The position numbers were made by a program, and so were the translations under genes. Source: Candidatus Sulfidibacterium hydrothermale (GTDB taxonomy: Bacteria > Bacteroidota > Bacteroidia > Bacteroidales > F082). Taken from it: 64,000 nt of DNA. Location: positions 1,798,001-1,862,000 of the forward strand of contig NZ_CP083760.1 of the NCBI RefSeq assembly GCF_020149915.1, written 5' to 3'. The notes beneath the pieces were generated by a model, which did no database searches, had not been told where the DNA came from, and was given only the letters and a program-made list of their open reading frames with translations. Below are positions 53,239 to 62,857 of this stretch, in pieces. Within the stretch, counting starts at the first letter, position 1; each line of letters begins with the position of its first letter.

Positions 53239-54344
53239 GTTAATTCACGGATTTTTTCAGGGGTTACTTCAAAAATTTTATGTGCAATATTGATTTTATC
53301 AAAAATGGCACGGATTCGTGATGGCTGGGTATCGGTAATAAAAACCTGACCAAAATTTTCTTCGCTGACCAGCTCTACAATTTGTGCCACGCGGTTTTCG
53401 TCCAGTTTGTCAAAGATATCATCAAAAAGCAAAATGGGTTTAAATCCTTTTTGCTGGCGCATATACTCAAATTGTGCCAGTTTTATGGCGATAACAAAGG
53501 ATTTTTGTTGCCCCTGAGAACCAAATTTCTTTACCGGATAACCATTGATCAGCAGCAAGAGGTCGTCTTTGTGAATCCCTGTTGTGGTGTAACGTACAGC
53601 CAAATCGCGCCGTACCGATTCATTCAGTAATTCGGCAAGGGGTTTTTCCTGTAATGTGGATTTGTAAACAATTTCCACTTCTTCTTTTCCTTGTGAGAGG
53701 TAATGGTAATATTTGGAAAACAACGGATTAAACTCGTCAAAAAAGGCTTTTCGTTTTTTAAACAGTGATTCGCCGTATTGGATCAGCTTTTCATCCCATA
53801 TTTTCAGCGAAAGCTCGTCAAAATAATGATGCTCGGCAAATTGTTTTAACAGCGTGTTTCTTTGCTGAAGTGCTTTGTTATATTCCAATAATCCGGCAAG
53901 ATAAAACGTGTCAAACTGAGAAATTACACCATCAAGGTATTTACGGCGCACTTCGCTTCCGTCATTTATTAAATCACGGTCGTAGGGCGAAATCATCACC
54001 AAGGGAATTTTTCCGATGTGATCGGAAAGCCGGTCATAATCTTTTTTGTTAAACCGGAATTGTTTTTTCTTTCCGCGAGGCTGGATACAACTAACCCGAT
54101 CTTCTACTTCATCCTGATTTTTGTAATAGCCATGTAATGCAAAAAAATCACGCTGATGCTGAATGTTTTGTGCGTCTACTGCATTGAAACAACTTTTGGT
54201 AAATGACAGATAATAAATGGCATCCAGCAAGTTGGTTTTGCCTACACCGTTGTCTCCCACAAAACAATTGATCTTTTCATTGAAAGATAAATCGGCCTCG
54301 GAGTGATTTTTAAAATGATTGATTTTCAATCGGGATAAAAACAT
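53235..54344 (-). CDS. recF: DNA replication and repair protein RecF
   Basis: RecF binds ssDNA-dsDNA gaps and helps RecO/RecR load RecA. The 369-residue SMC-like ATPase has the Walker A motif GDNGVGKTNLLDAIYYLSF, the ABC signature-like FGSQGQQKSFVIAIKLAQ and Walker B PILLFDDIFDKLDENR. All are intact and length fits. It is transcribed from a -7 box just upstream and shares its stop with the DUF721 start. The call is secure. Confidence 0.96.
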   Translation of the reverse strand: MFLSRLKINHFKNHSEADLSFNEKINCFVGDNGVGKTNLLDAIYYLSFTKSCFNAVDAQNIQHQRDFFALHGYYKNQDEVEDRVSCIQPRGKKKQFRFNKKDYDRLSDHIGKIPLVMISPYDRDLINDGSEVRRKYLDGVISQFDTFYLAGLLEYNKALQQRNTLLKQFAEHHYFDELSLKIWDEKLIQYGESLFKKRKAFFDEFNPLFSKYYHYLSQGKEEVEIVYKSTLQEKPLAELLNESVRRDLAVRYTTTGIHKDDLLLLINGYPVKKFGSQGQQKSFVIAIKLAQFEYMRQQKGFKPILLFDDIFDKLDENRVAQIVELVSEENFGQVFITDTQPSRIRAIFDKINIAHKIFEVTPEKIRELT

Positions 54345-54369
54345 CTTTTTTCGTTCATGATTAACCGTT

Positions 54370-54377
54370 CAAAAGTA
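54370..54377 (-). promoter_or_regulatory. -7 box TACTTTTG of recF
   Basis: The minus strand reads TACTTTTG, an exact TAnnTTTG match, 25 nt upstream of ATG 54344. Confidence 0.55.
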
Positions 54378-54405
54378 CAAAATAAGCGGTTTTACTACTT
54401 GGGAT

Positions 54406-55458
54406 TTATTTCCTGAATTCGTCTAATGACATACTCAGGGTAAAGTAATTCGGCGATCCTGTCCGGTGATAGGTCGAACGGGAGTAATCAAAGCGGAAAT
54501 GGGAAATCTTCAGTCCCAGTCCCCAGGAAAAACCGACCATCCCCACCCGTTGGGAAATACTCAGTTCTTTCCGGCGACGATAATTATACGAACCCCGCAA
54601 AACAAGGTGTTTGCCGATAAGCAGTTCTCCGCCAAAAACAAAATGACGCATCAGGTCGTCTGTAAATTCTGAAAATCCGGATTGTTTAACCGGTTCTCCG
54701 GTAATCGGGTCAATTCCTGCCGGCGGGCTTATCGAATCATAATAACTGACTTTCCATTGTTCGATGTGGTTATATACCAAAAAGAAGCGGAAAGGCATGT
54801 GTTCCAGGCGTTTGGAAAGCGACAAAGAGAGATTAAAGGGAAGGGGATAAGTGGGTGCTCCGGAAACATAGGGCTTTAATTGCAATCCGACATTGGCTGC
54901 GGTCAAAGAAAAGATCCAGTTCGTAGCACTTTGATAAGTTCCGGCAACATCCACGGCAAGTCCCACCGAATTATAGGTTTCGTAATAAGAATAGATGAAT
55001 TTTCCAGTAGCCCCGATGGAAAAATGGTCGTTTAGTTTTCTTCCCCAACCCACATTGATGGCGTAATCGGCGGCGCTAAATGTTCCGCCGCGATTTCCCG
55101 AAGCATCAGCATAATCAAATTCGCCATAACTCATGAACTGAATGCCGAAAAGGAAACTTCCAGCTTTTTCAAAAGTGTGCGAAAACTGTACCAGCCCATA
55201 ATTCAGCCCGGCAAAATAATTCACATAAGCCAGTGAAAAATCGTTGTTCATTTCCGGAGTAATCAGCGACGGATTTGCAGAAGCAATGTTAATATCGTTA
55301 TCGTTAACGGCAGCCACATCAGTACCCAGTGCTGCAAGACGTGCGGTTACCGGTTCCTGTAAGAACGTAAATGCTTCAGTGCCGGAATTCTGTCCTGACA
55401 CAGCATACGAACCGAACAGCAATAAAAAAGAAAGAAAGAAAAGAGTCTTATATTTCAC
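54406..55458 (-). CDS. porQ: Type IX secretion system PorQ-like outer-membrane protein
   Basis: PorQ is an outer-membrane barrel that tethers the PorZ attachment complex in type IX secretion. The 350-residue product has a signal peptide (ending YAVSGQ), then the PorQ/PorV-like opening EAFTFLQEPVTARLAALGTDVAA and NDNDINIASANPSLI. Barrel strands follow (for example SFLFGIQFMSYGEFDY and FSWGLGLKISHFRFDY). The start is GTG 55458, because an in-frame stop lies four codons upstream. Type IX secretion is restricted to Bacteroidota, and no other Por/Gld genes are in the window. The PorQ label is by resemblance. Confidence 0.78.
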   Translation of the reverse strand: MKYKTLFFLSFLLLFGSYAVSGQNSGTEAFTFLQEPVTARLAALGTDVAAVNDNDINIASANPSLITPEMNNDFSLAYVNYFAGLNYGLVQFSHTFEKAGSFLFGIQFMSYGEFDYADASGNRGGTFSAADYAINVGWGRKLNDHFSIGATGKFIYSYYETYNSVGLAVDVAGTYQSATNWIFSLTAANVGLQLKPYVSGAPTYPLPFNLSLSLSKRLEHMPFRFFLVYNHIEQWKVSYYDSISPPAGIDPITGEPVKQSGFSEFTDDLMRHFVFGGELLIGKHLVLRGSYNYRRRKELSISQRVGMVGFSWGLGLKISHFRFDYSRSTYHRTGSPNYFTLSMSLDEFRK

Positions 55459-55513
55459 GAATTTTTTAATACTGAAATAACGCCGGGTTATTTAAATTAT
55501 TTTGATTGAGCAA

Positions 55514-55521
55514 CAAACCTA
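55514..55521 (-). promoter_or_regulatory. -7 box TAGGTTTG upstream of porQ
   Basis: The minus strand reads TAGGTTTG, matching TAnnTTTG, 55 nt upstream of the GTG start. A TTTG lies 15 bp further up, a short spacer. Confidence 0.45.
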
Positions 55522-55546
55522 CAAAAATTCGTGAAACAAAAAGCCG

Positions 55547-56494
55547 TTATTGCTCAGAAGAAATCCTGGAAATTTTTTTTATTTTATAAGGTTTGATGTT
55601 ATCCCGCATATAAATTCCCCGGATAAGGGTATCCAAAATTAATCCGGTGGAGATTAGATGAATCCCAATAAAAATAAACAAGACACCGAGAATGAGAATG
55701 GGACGCCCCCAAATATTCAATCCCAGTATTTTCTGGATCAACAGATAAAAAAGGATGATAAAACCGGCCAAAAAAGAGATGAAACCGGCAGAACCAAAGA
55801 GATACATTGGTTTTTGTCCGAATTTTCTGGAAAAGTTGATCAAAAGCAGGTCGGCAATTACTTTCAATGTCCGGTTAATTCCGTATTTTGATTTCCCGTG
55901 GATACGTGGATGATGTTTTACTTCGATCTGCCGGTAAGTAGCGCCTTCCATAGCGATGAACGAAGCCAGAAAACGGTGTTTTTCTCCATACAATTGCATC
56001 TCTTTTAAAATCTCGGCCCGGAACATTTTAATTCCGCATCCGTTATCGATGATGTTGGTACGGGTTACTTTTCGTACGATGTAGTTAGCAATACGCGAAG
56101 GAAGTTTCCGGGTAAAAAATTGGTCTGAACGCCGTTTTCTGATGCCCACCACAAAATCACACTTTTCTTCTTTTAAAATATCCAGCATTTTGGGAAGATC
56201 TTCTGCATCATTTTGCAGGTCTCCATCCATGGTGGCAATGTATTGGCCTTTTGCTTGGTCAATTCCGGCTTGTAAAGCAGCCGATTGCCCCACATTCTTT
56301 CTCAGTTCAATGAGTATAACATGCTGATTTCCGTACCGGCGGACCATAGATGCCGTACGGTCGGTAGATCCGTCGTCCACAAAAATTACTTCATAAGAAA
56401 TTTTATTCTCCAGAAACTGTTGAATGTTCTGGATAAGCGGCTGAATGTTTTGTTCTTCGTTATGAATAGCGATTACAAGAGAGAGTTCTGTCAT
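55547..56494 (-). CDS. Family 2 glycosyltransferase with C-terminal membrane helices (GtrB/ArnC type)
   Basis: The 315-residue enzyme shows MTELSLVIAIHNEEQN, the catalytic TMDGDLQNDAEDL and DNGCGIKMFRAEIL. Two hydrophobic segments follow near residues 230-250 and 265-290. The layout is that of GtrB/DPM-type synthases that put a sugar on undecaprenyl phosphate at the inner membrane. It lies 2 bp downstream of the PMT gene. It is a longer paralog of the GT2 at 27869, which lacks these helices. The sugar is unknown. Confidence 0.9.
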   Translation of the reverse strand: MTELSLVIAIHNEEQNIQPLIQNIQQFLENKISYEVIFVDDGSTDRTASMVRRYGNQHVILIELRKNVGQSAALQAGIDQAKGQYIATMDGDLQNDAEDLPKMLDILKEEKCDFVVGIRKRRSDQFFTRKLPSRIANYIVRKVTRTNIIDNGCGIKMFRAEILKEMQLYGEKHRFLASFIAMEGATYRQIEVKHHPRIHGKSKYGINRTLKVIADLLLINFSRKFGQKPMYLFGSAGFISFLAGFIILFYLLIQKILGLNIWGRPILILGVLFIFIGIHLISTGLILDTLIRGIYMRDNIKPYKIKKISRISSEQ

Positions 56495-56496
56495 AA

Positions 56497-58149
56497 TTAT
56501 TTGATTTTTAGCAAATATATCTTTTTCAGCGTACTGTTTCGCGTTTTCGGATTCATAAAACGTAATGAAAGATTGGTTAACTTTTTGTACGGAAAGATAT
56601 ACTTTTGGGTGATTTCATGATTGTTTTGCTGTAAAATGGTTTCGTACCCCTTTTGGGTAGTGATGAGCCAGAAGGGGGTTTGGCTATTCAGCAAGTGAAT
56701 AAGCTCTTCTTTACTTTCCACCATTTTTGATGCTGTTTTAGGATAAAAACAGGTTTCATATAACCCGTAATCGTAAGTATAAAGCGGTGTTTGAGGCTGT
56801 GCCAGCTTATCATAAAGCAACGAAGCCTGAATAGGACCATGATATTTCAGTGCCGATGGCATATACACCGTATTGGAGACAAAGGTCAGGGAAATGATGG
56901 AAATCATCAACGGGACAAGCAACTTCTGTAGCCGGGTTTTCAGTTGGAAAAGACTGAAAATCTGAAAAACAAGCAGCAGGAGCAGGGTTGCCCAGATTAT
57001 CGGCTGATGGACAGGAAAGAAATAAAAAGCCGTTACAAAAATGACAGGCCAGGTAAGAAAAACAATGAGATTCCTGAAAATAAACAGGAGTTTCTGTGTT
57101 TTAATTTTTTGGTTCGTAGTCGAAATCTCATTGATAAAACGGGCGGTTACCATAGCAATGAACGGAATTGCCGGCAAAAGATAATGAGGCGACTGTTGGC
57201 TGGAAATGGAAACAACCAGCAAAAGAACCACAATGACGGAATAATTGTAAACCACTTTTGGGTTTTTCAGCTTAAAATGGTGCTGTGCCCATTGCCGGGC
57301 ATCATTTACAAAAGCCGAAAAAGTATACAGCGACCATGGCAGAAAAATATAAGCCATAGTGTGTAAGCTAAAGAAATAATCGTGTTTAAAATGCGAATAT
57401 TCTCCCCGTATCCGGTCAATGTTGTTAGACCAGAAATAAAATTTAATTCCTTCAATGCCAAATTGGTCGTACAAACCTTTTAAAACAGGAAATAAAATCA
57501 GCGCCAGAATGAGTATTCCGCCTATCCACTTGGGTGAGAAAAGGGTACGGAAGTCTTTTTTCATCAAAAGATAGCCGCCTATGGCTATCACCGGGACTAC
57601 CAGTCCGATAAACCCTTTGGATATCATTGCCAATCCGATACCGATAAACCCGAGTATATAATTGACAAGTTTTCTTTTGTCGAGATATTCAGCAATCTGC
57701 CAGGTTCCAAAAATGATATTCGCCGTAAGCAACGCATCGGTATGCACATCCATATTGTACAAAAACATGGCTTCGCTAATACCATAAATCGCAGCCGCTA
57801 TACGTCCTGTTTTTTCATCGTAAATCAGTTTTCCAAACCGGTAAACCGAATAGATTCCGAGCAGTGTAAAAAGTAAGGTGGGAATCTTAAAAGCCACGAT
57901 AGAAACGCCAAAGAGATGGAAGAAAATAGCCCCCAACCAAAACAACAAAGGCGGTTTCTGTAAATATGGATGTCCGCAAATTTTCAGGTGTATCCAGTTT
58001 CCTGAATGAAAAATCTCACGGCTTACAGTGGCATATTTGGCGGAGTCGACAGTCGTTGCCGGAAATAATCCGGTGATATAAACCATAACCGCCAATGCAA
58101 TTAAAATACCGTAAAGCCATTTTTGCTCTGCCTGGTTTTTGTTCATCAT
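56497..58149 (-). CDS. ArnT/PMT family lipid-linked sugar transferase, second copy
   Basis: The 550-residue inner-membrane protein has about twelve helices and the GT-C loop with VDSAKYATVSREIFHSGNW and the LQKPPLLFWLG block. It resembles ArnT and the PMT at 28609 in length and layout but is not close in sequence. It transfers a lipid-linked sugar to lipid A, a glycan or a protein at the periplasmic face. Its partner GT2 follows directly. ATG codons at 58149 and 58146 are adjacent. Confidence 0.87.
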   Translation of the reverse strand: MMNKNQAEQKWLYGILIALAVMVYITGLFPATTVDSAKYATVSREIFHSGNWIHLKICGHPYLQKPPLLFWLGAIFFHLFGVSIVAFKIPTLLFTLLGIYSVYRFGKLIYDEKTGRIAAAIYGISEAMFLYNMDVHTDALLTANIIFGTWQIAEYLDKRKLVNYILGFIGIGLAMISKGFIGLVVPVIAIGGYLLMKKDFRTLFSPKWIGGILILALILFPVLKGLYDQFGIEGIKFYFWSNNIDRIRGEYSHFKHDYFFSLHTMAYIFLPWSLYTFSAFVNDARQWAQHHFKLKNPKVVYNYSVIVVLLLVVSISSQQSPHYLLPAIPFIAMVTARFINEISTTNQKIKTQKLLFIFRNLIVFLTWPVIFVTAFYFFPVHQPIIWATLLLLLVFQIFSLFQLKTRLQKLLVPLMISIISLTFVSNTVYMPSALKYHGPIQASLLYDKLAQPQTPLYTYDYGLYETCFYPKTASKMVESKEELIHLLNSQTPFWLITTQKGYETILQQNNHEITQKYIFPYKKLTNLSLRFMNPKTRNSTLKKIYLLKIK

Positions 58150-58188
58150 CTTTGTACGCTTTGGTTTATCATAATTTTCGATTGCTAC

Positions 58189-58596
58189 TTATATCTTTTT
58201 CCAGATCAGGGTTTTGTGTATTATAAATTTAGAACCGGTTACCACAATCTCATCTTTTCTCATTTCGGTTACTTTCAGATTAAAAGTCATGTCTTTATCA
58301 GGAGCATACATGGTTCCGTTAACCCATTCCTTATCGGCAGGATCATACTCCAGGTTTTTAATGATTACTTTTCCGATCAGCGATGAGGTGGTATCCGGAA
58401 CGTGATCATCATTATATAACCGGATAATTTTCCCGAAATATTTGTTTCCCTGTTTATAAATGGATACATCCATATTATTGGGTAAATGATATTTACCGAT
58501 AATAGCATCGCCATTTTGAGCCCACAATGTGGAGGATGCCATCAATGCGATAATTGCGATCAGCGAAAACCGCCATTTGAAAATATTCAACTTCAT
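58189..58596 (-). CDS. DUF2147 exported protein
   Basis: The 135-residue protein has a signal peptide (ending STLWAQ) and a beta-rich DUF2147 domain: DAIIGKYHLPNNMDVSIYKQGNKYFGKII, then DTTSSLIGKVIIKNLEY and NGTMYAPDKDMTFNLKVT. The family is common in Bacteroidota and Proteobacteria; its function is not established, and a small-molecule-binding periplasmic role has been suggested by fold. It lies between the PMT gene and the TetR gene. Confidence 0.87.
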   Translation of the reverse strand: MKLNIFKWRFSLIAIIALMASSTLWAQNGDAIIGKYHLPNNMDVSIYKQGNKYFGKIIRLYNDDHVPDTTSSLIGKVIIKNLEYDPADKEWVNGTMYAPDKDMTFNLKVTEMRKDEIVVTGSKFIIHKTLIWKKI

Positions 58597-58653
58597 AAGT
58601 CTTGTTTTTAAATTCCGTAGTTAATATTCACTATGCTTTTTTTCAAAAATTTT

Positions 58654-59232
58654 TTATCCCTTCAGGATCAAAGTCAGTCCATCCACCAGTTTTACCCCTT
58701 CTTCGTGCAAATTTACCGTTTGGCTGGTCAAATCCCATTTTTTTACCATCAGCCGAAGTGATCCGATAATGATCATGGCCAGGGTGTAGTGGTCGATGTC
58801 CTTTCTGATTTCCCCTTTTCGCTGTCCATCGTGAATAATTTCTCCAATGGAAGCAATTTTATCATTTAAGATATTTACAATTTTTTCTTTCAGTTTCGGG
58901 TCGTTTTTAAAAATCTCTTCTGAAAACACCACCGATATTCTGCTGGGTTCGTTTGAAAAAATTTCAACGATCCGTGAAAACAGGAATTTGATTTTATCCA
59001 GTGTGTTTTCTTCTTTTGATTGAATCCCTTTATCCATAATGGACAACATTTCCTCAAAATTGGCCAAAAGCGCCAGTAAAATATCTGTTTTGCTTTCGAA
59101 ATGGCGATAAATTCCCGGTTCGGAAATGCCAATCTCCTTAGCCAGATTTTTAATGGTCAGCCCCTGTATCCCATTTCGCGCAATGATGTCAACAGCGGTA
59201 TCAATAATCTCAAATTGTCTGTTTGTGAGCAT
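58654..59232 (-). CDS. TetR/AcrR family transcriptional regulator
   Basis: The 192-residue repressor has the N-terminal helix-turn-helix GIQGLTIKNLAKEIGISEPGIYRHFESKTDIL and a helical ligand-binding domain of the usual length. It is next to DUF2147 on the same strand and has a -7 box plus an 11-bp palindrome in its own promoter, a common sign of autorepression. The ligand and targets are not known. The second helix of the HTH with the IYRHFESK ending is typical of the AcrR-type subgroup. Confidence 0.92.
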   Translation of the reverse strand: MLTNRQFEIIDTAVDIIARNGIQGLTIKNLAKEIGISEPGIYRHFESKTDILLALLANFEEMLSIMDKGIQSKEENTLDKIKFLFSRIVEIFSNEPSRISVVFSEEIFKNDPKLKEKIVNILNDKIASIGEIIHDGQRKGEIRKDIDHYTLAMIIIGSLRLMVKKWDLTSQTVNLHEEGVKLVDGLTLILKG

Positions 59233-59264
59233 ATTGCCATCTATTTAGTTTGAAAAATTTTCGA

Positions 59265-59287
59265 CAAAGGTAGGGAGTAATTATTAC
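59265..59287 (-). promoter_or_regulatory. -7 box TACCTTTG and 11-bp palindrome at the tetR-type gene
   Basis: TACCTTTG on the minus strand (59272-59265) precedes the ATG by 32 nt. The palindrome GTAATTATTAC (59277-59287) lies immediately upstream of the -7 box, where a repressor would block RNA polymerase. Confidence 0.55.
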
Positions 59288-59393
59288 AGTTCCATATTTT
59301 TAAATATTTTTTTAAAAATCACGGGGCTCAGTTTCCGGTAAATGAGGCTGAAATAATACTCCGGGAGCATCAATAAACGACCGGGGAAAAAAT

Positions 59394-59424
59394 AAAAAAA
59401 GCCCGGATCAACCGGGCCTTTTTG
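59394..59424. terminator. Terminator after aconitase
   Basis: GCCCGG and CCGGGC arms with flanking A and T runs form a hairpin 18 nt after the aconitase stop, on the minus strand. The T run is strongest in the minus-strand direction. Confidence 0.75.
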
Positions 59425-59442
59425 TTTTGACAGGAATCTGTT

Positions 59443-61707
59443 TTATGCATTTTGCTTTCTAATCAGATTCAGCGCACTACCTGCTTTAAACCATTCGATC
59501 TGGTTCTTATTGTAGGTGTGTTTCGCTTTGATTTCGTCGGATGAACCATCCGCATGGCGGATAACCACCGTGAAATCTTTTCCTGGTGCAAATTCAGCCA
59601 GTCCGAGAATATCGAAACGGTCATCTTCCAAAATCTTGTCATAATCGGCCGGATCGGCAAAAGTAAGTGCCAATACGCCTTGTTTTTTCAGGTTGGTTTC
59701 GTGAATACGGGCAAAAGAACGAACCAGAACGGCTTTTACTCCCATAAAACGGGGTTCCATAGCGGCATGTTCACGTGACGAGCCTTCACCGTAGTTTTCG
59801 TCTCCAATAATAATGGATCCCACACTTTCATCACGGTAATGTTTCGCAGCTTCCGGAACGGCTTTGTATTGTCCGTCTAACTGATCTTTTACCAAATTGG
59901 TTTTTTCATTGAAATAATTTACCGCACCAATCAGCAGGTTTTGAGAAATATTTTCCAGATGACCACGATAACGCAACCACGGTCCGGCCATGGAAATATG
60001 ATCGGTGGTACATTTTCCTTTGGCTTTGATCAGCAGGTGCAATCCTTTAAAATCTTTGCCATCCCATTCCGGGAAAGGAGTGAGCAATTGCAGCCTTTCG
60101 GAGTTAGGATCTACTTTCACTTCAATTTTGCTGCCATCTTCAGCCGGAGCCTGATAGCCGGGATCATCCACTTCAAATCCTTTGGGCGGGAAAACCATTC
60201 CTTCCGGAACGTCCAGTTTTACTTCTTCGCCATCCGCATTGGTTAACGTATCGGTCAGCGGATTGAAATCGAGCCGTCCGGAAAGTGCATAGCACATCAC
60301 CATTTCCGGCGAAGCCACAAAAGCATAGGTGTTCGGGTTGCCATCATTCCGTTTGGCAAAGTTCCGGTTAAAAGAGGTGATGATGGAGTTGCGGTGACCG
60401 TCTTTCACACTTTCACGATCCCATTGTCCGATACACTGTCCGCAGGCGTTGGCCAGTACCACGCCGCCCATTTTTTCGAATTCGGCAATCAGTCCGTCGC
60501 GTTCAATGGTATAACGCACCTGTTCAGAACCCGGGGTGATAAACAATTCGGCTTTGGCCGTAAGTTTCTTTTCCACAGCCTGACGGGCAATGTTGGCAGC
60601 CCGTGTAATGTCTTCATACGAAGAGTTGGTACAAGAACCAATCAGGGCGGCTTCCATATTCAGCGGCCAGTCGTTTTTCTTTGCTGTTTCTGCTATTTTC
60701 GACACCGGTGTACGCAAATCGGGCGTAAACGGTCCATTAAGTGCCGGCTCCAGTTCAGAGAGATTGATCTCGATCACCTGATCGAAATATTTTTCCGGAT
60801 CGGCATAAACTTCGGCATCACCAGTAAGATATCCGGCAATTTGTTCAGCCAGTTCAGCCACATCAGCACGGCCGGTCTGACGCAGATATTCCGCTGTATT
60901 GGCATCAAAGCCAAAAGTAGAAGTGGTTGCGCCAATTTCAGCGCCCATGTTACAAATGGTAGCTCGTCCGGTAGCTGACATGGCGCGGGCGCCTTCGCCG
61001 AAATACTCCACAATGGCACCGGTTCCGCCTTTTACTGTTAAAATATCAGCAACCCGCAGGATGACATCTTTCGGAGCCAGCCATCCGCTCAGTTTGCCGG
61101 TAAGTTTAATTCCAATCAGTTTGGGAAATTTCAGTTCCCAGGGCATGTCGGCCATGACGTCCACTGCATCAGCACCACCAACACCAATAGCAACCATTCC
61201 CAGTCCGCCGGCATTAGGGGTGTGAGAATCGGTACCGATCATCATTCCGCCCGGGAAGGCATAATTTTCAAGAACGACCTGGTGAATAATCCCGGCACCG
61301 GGTTTCCAGAATCCAATACCGTATTTATTGGAAACAGAAGCCAGAAAATCATATACTTCCTGGTTGGTATATTTGGCTCTTTCGAGGTCTTTTTCTGCGC
61401 CTTCTTTTGCTTGAATCAGGTGATCGCAGTGTACGCTGGAAGGAACCGCTGTTTTGCTTTTACCGGCCTGCATAAACTGCAACAATGCCATTTGGGCAGT
61501 AGCATCCTGCATGGCCACGCGGTCAGGACGAAAATCAACATACGATTCGCCGCGGGTATACGTTTCTTTTGCCACGCCTTCGTCAAGGTGAGCATACAGT
61601 ATTTTTTCGGCCAGGGTCATGGGGCGGCCCAGTAATTTTTTGGCGGCTTCCACACGTTCCGGAAAACGGGCGTAAACCTTTTTTATCATTTCAATATCAA
61701 AAGCCAT
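59443..61707 (-). CDS. acn: Aconitate hydratase (aconitase)
   Basis: Aconitase interconverts citrate and isocitrate in the tricarboxylic acid cycle. The 754-residue protein has the cluster cysteines in [13 protein letters not shown] and [10 protein letters not shown]. The substrate loop [15 protein letters not shown] and the SVHCDHLIQ segment are present too. The length and start ([23 protein letters not shown]) fit the mitochondrial/AcnA-like type found in Bacteroidota. The promoter and a palindromic site lie upstream at 61752-61783. The call is secure. Confidence 0.95.
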   Translation of the reverse strand: MAFDIEMIKKVYARFPERVEAAKKLLGRPMTLAEKILYAHLDEGVAKETYTRGESYVDFRPDRVAMQDATAQMALLQFMQAGKSKTAVPSSVHCDHLIQAKEGAEKDLERAKYTNQEVYDFLASVSNKYGIGFWKPGAGIIHQVVLENYAFPGGMMIGTDSHTPNAGGLGMVAIGVGGADAVDVMADMPWELKFPKLIGIKLTGKLSGWLAPKDVILRVADILTVKGGTGAIVEYFGEGARAMSATGRATICNMGAEIGATTSTFGFDANTAEYLRQTGRADVAELAEQIAGYLTGDAEVYADPEKYFDQVIEINLSELEPALNGPFTPDLRTPVSKIAETAKKNDWPLNMEAALIGSCTNSSYEDITRAANIARQAVEKKLTAKAELFITPGSEQVRYTIERDGLIAEFEKMGGVVLANACGQCIGQWDRESVKDGHRNSIITSFNRNFAKRNDGNPNTYAFVASPEMVMCYALSGRLDFNPLTDTLTNADGEEVKLDVPEGMVFPPKGFEVDDPGYQAPAEDGSKIEVKVDPNSERLQLLTPFPEWDGKDFKGLHLLIKAKGKCTTDHISMAGPWLRYRGHLENISQNLLIGAVNYFNEKTNLVKDQLDGQYKAVPEAAKHYRDESVGSIIIGDENYGEGSSREHAAMEPRFMGVKAVLVRSFARIHETNLKKQGVLALTFADPADYDKILEDDRFDILGLAEFAPGKDFTVVIRHADGSSDEIKAKHTYNKNQIEWFKAGSALNLIRKQNA

Positions 61708-61751
61708 AGTTTTATGATTTAACGTTTAATAAACAATTTGTTCCACTTTGT

Positions 61752-61783
61752 TTTACACTTTCGTGTAAAGTAGCGCAAAAATA
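61752..61783 (-). promoter_or_regulatory. acn promoter (TATTTTTG) with an 18-bp palindrome at the predicted start of transcription
   Basis: TATTTTTG on the minus strand (61783-61776) is an exact -7 match. TTTACAC-N4-GTGTAAA occupies 61752-61769, so it covers about +1 to +18 of the predicted transcript. The position fits a repressor operator. No named regulator is assigned. Confidence 0.55.
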
Positions 61784-61804
61784 GGAAAATAAAGGAAAAA
61801 TGGT

Positions 61805-61820
61805 CCCCCGTTATCGGGGG
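61805..61820. terminator. Hairpin between acn and nusB
   Basis: CCCCCG-TTAT-CGGGGG follows the nusB stop on the minus strand by 34 nt; a T-rich stretch follows in that direction. Confidence 0.55.
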
Positions 61821-61853
61821 AAAACGTAATTCAAACTGTTTCTAATTTGAGTT

Positions 61854-62813
61854 TTATTCGATGAGCCCGCGCCCCTCTTTTTTAATCTGGCCACTGGCTT
61901 TCATTTCGATAATGAGTTTGTCAAGAACCCCGTTAATAAAGGTTTTGCTCTTGGGGGTACTAAAATGTTTGGCCAGTTCGATGTATTCATTCAACGTTAC
62001 TTTTACCGGAATAGTGGGCATTTCCCGGAGCTCAATAATGGCCATTTTCAGCAGGATGACATCCATTTTGGGAATCCGTTCGTAGTCCCAGCTTTTTGAT
62101 TTCCCACGGATGATTTCCGTTAATTCCTCATCGTTCAGAATGACTTTCCGATAGAGTTTTTGTACGAACAGTTTATCGTCGTTGGTCTTTTGTTTTTCTG
62201 TGGAATAAATGCCCGGCATGGGTTTTTCCGGTGTGAAACCGGCTGAAAGGTTATCCAAAAATTTGATCAGCAATACACCACAGAGATCGTAACCTTCGGC
62301 GAAATACACATTTTTCTCGTCGTAATACGACCGGAGCAGGTCAAAATCCTGTATAAGCCTGTCCACCACCTTAATCAGAAGCTTTTTGTCTTCTTCCAGC
62401 GTTTGCTGGGGATCGGCCATATATTTTTTGTAAAAATCGGCTTCGCGGAGCTTTTTGTAAAACTTCAGCAGCATTTCTTCTTCATCATTCCAGTTGATTT
62501 TGAGTTTTTCGACTTTTTTCTGGAAATCGTGATTGTTTTCGATCAGCTGCAGTGCCTTATTTTCCACAAACTTCAAATTCGGATGCAGATCTTCTTCGGT
62601 AGGGTAGAACTTCTTTTTGTTTTGTTCAATCCGTAATAAAGCAAAATCTTTTACCGCCAGCAGGAAGCTGAGCTGATAAATAAAAAGATCGTATAACCTG
62701 TCTATGCTTTTGAATAACTCTTTTTCTCCGGAAGGAAGGTCTTTGTTTCCACCTGAATACCACGAATATAATGACTGAAGAACTTTGATGCGAAGGTGTC
62801 TGCGATATAACAT
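61854..62813 (-). CDS. nusB: Transcription antitermination factor NusB (long Bacteroidota form)
   Basis: NusB binds boxA of rRNA leaders with S10 and supports antitermination. The 319-residue protein is more than twice the length of E. coli NusB. The N-terminal MLYRRHLRIKVLQSLYSWYSG starts the NusB fold; the middle (about 50-180) is a helical insertion. The C-terminal SWDYERIPKMDVILLKMAIIELREMPTIPVKVTLNEYIELAKHFSTPKS is the conserved NusB half, ending FINGVLDKL. This long form is the norm in Bacteroidota. A promoter box lies upstream. Confidence 0.93.
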   Translation of the reverse strand: MLYRRHLRIKVLQSLYSWYSGGNKDLPSGEKELFKSIDRLYDLFIYQLSFLLAVKDFALLRIEQNKKKFYPTEEDLHPNLKFVENKALQLIENNHDFQKKVEKLKINWNDEEEMLLKFYKKLREADFYKKYMADPQQTLEEDKKLLIKVVDRLIQDFDLLRSYYDEKNVYFAEGYDLCGVLLIKFLDNLSAGFTPEKPMPGIYSTEKQKTNDDKLFVQKLYRKVILNDEELTEIIRGKSKSWDYERIPKMDVILLKMAIIELREMPTIPVKVTLNEYIELAKHFSTPKSKTFINGVLDKLIIEMKASGQIKKEGRGLIE

Positions 62814-62849
62814 ACCCGGTTTGCTGTTTAATGAACTTTAATTTCGCCG

Positions 62850-62857
62850 CAAAAGTA
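62850..62857 (-). promoter_or_regulatory. -7 box TACTTTTG of nusB
   Basis: The minus strand reads TACTTTTG, an exact match, 36 nt upstream of ATG 62813. Confidence 0.6.

Noticed and set aside
60394-60978. 194-codon plus-strand frame inside acn
   Set aside because: It is antisense to a secure aconitase gene, and its composition is that of a shadow frame.
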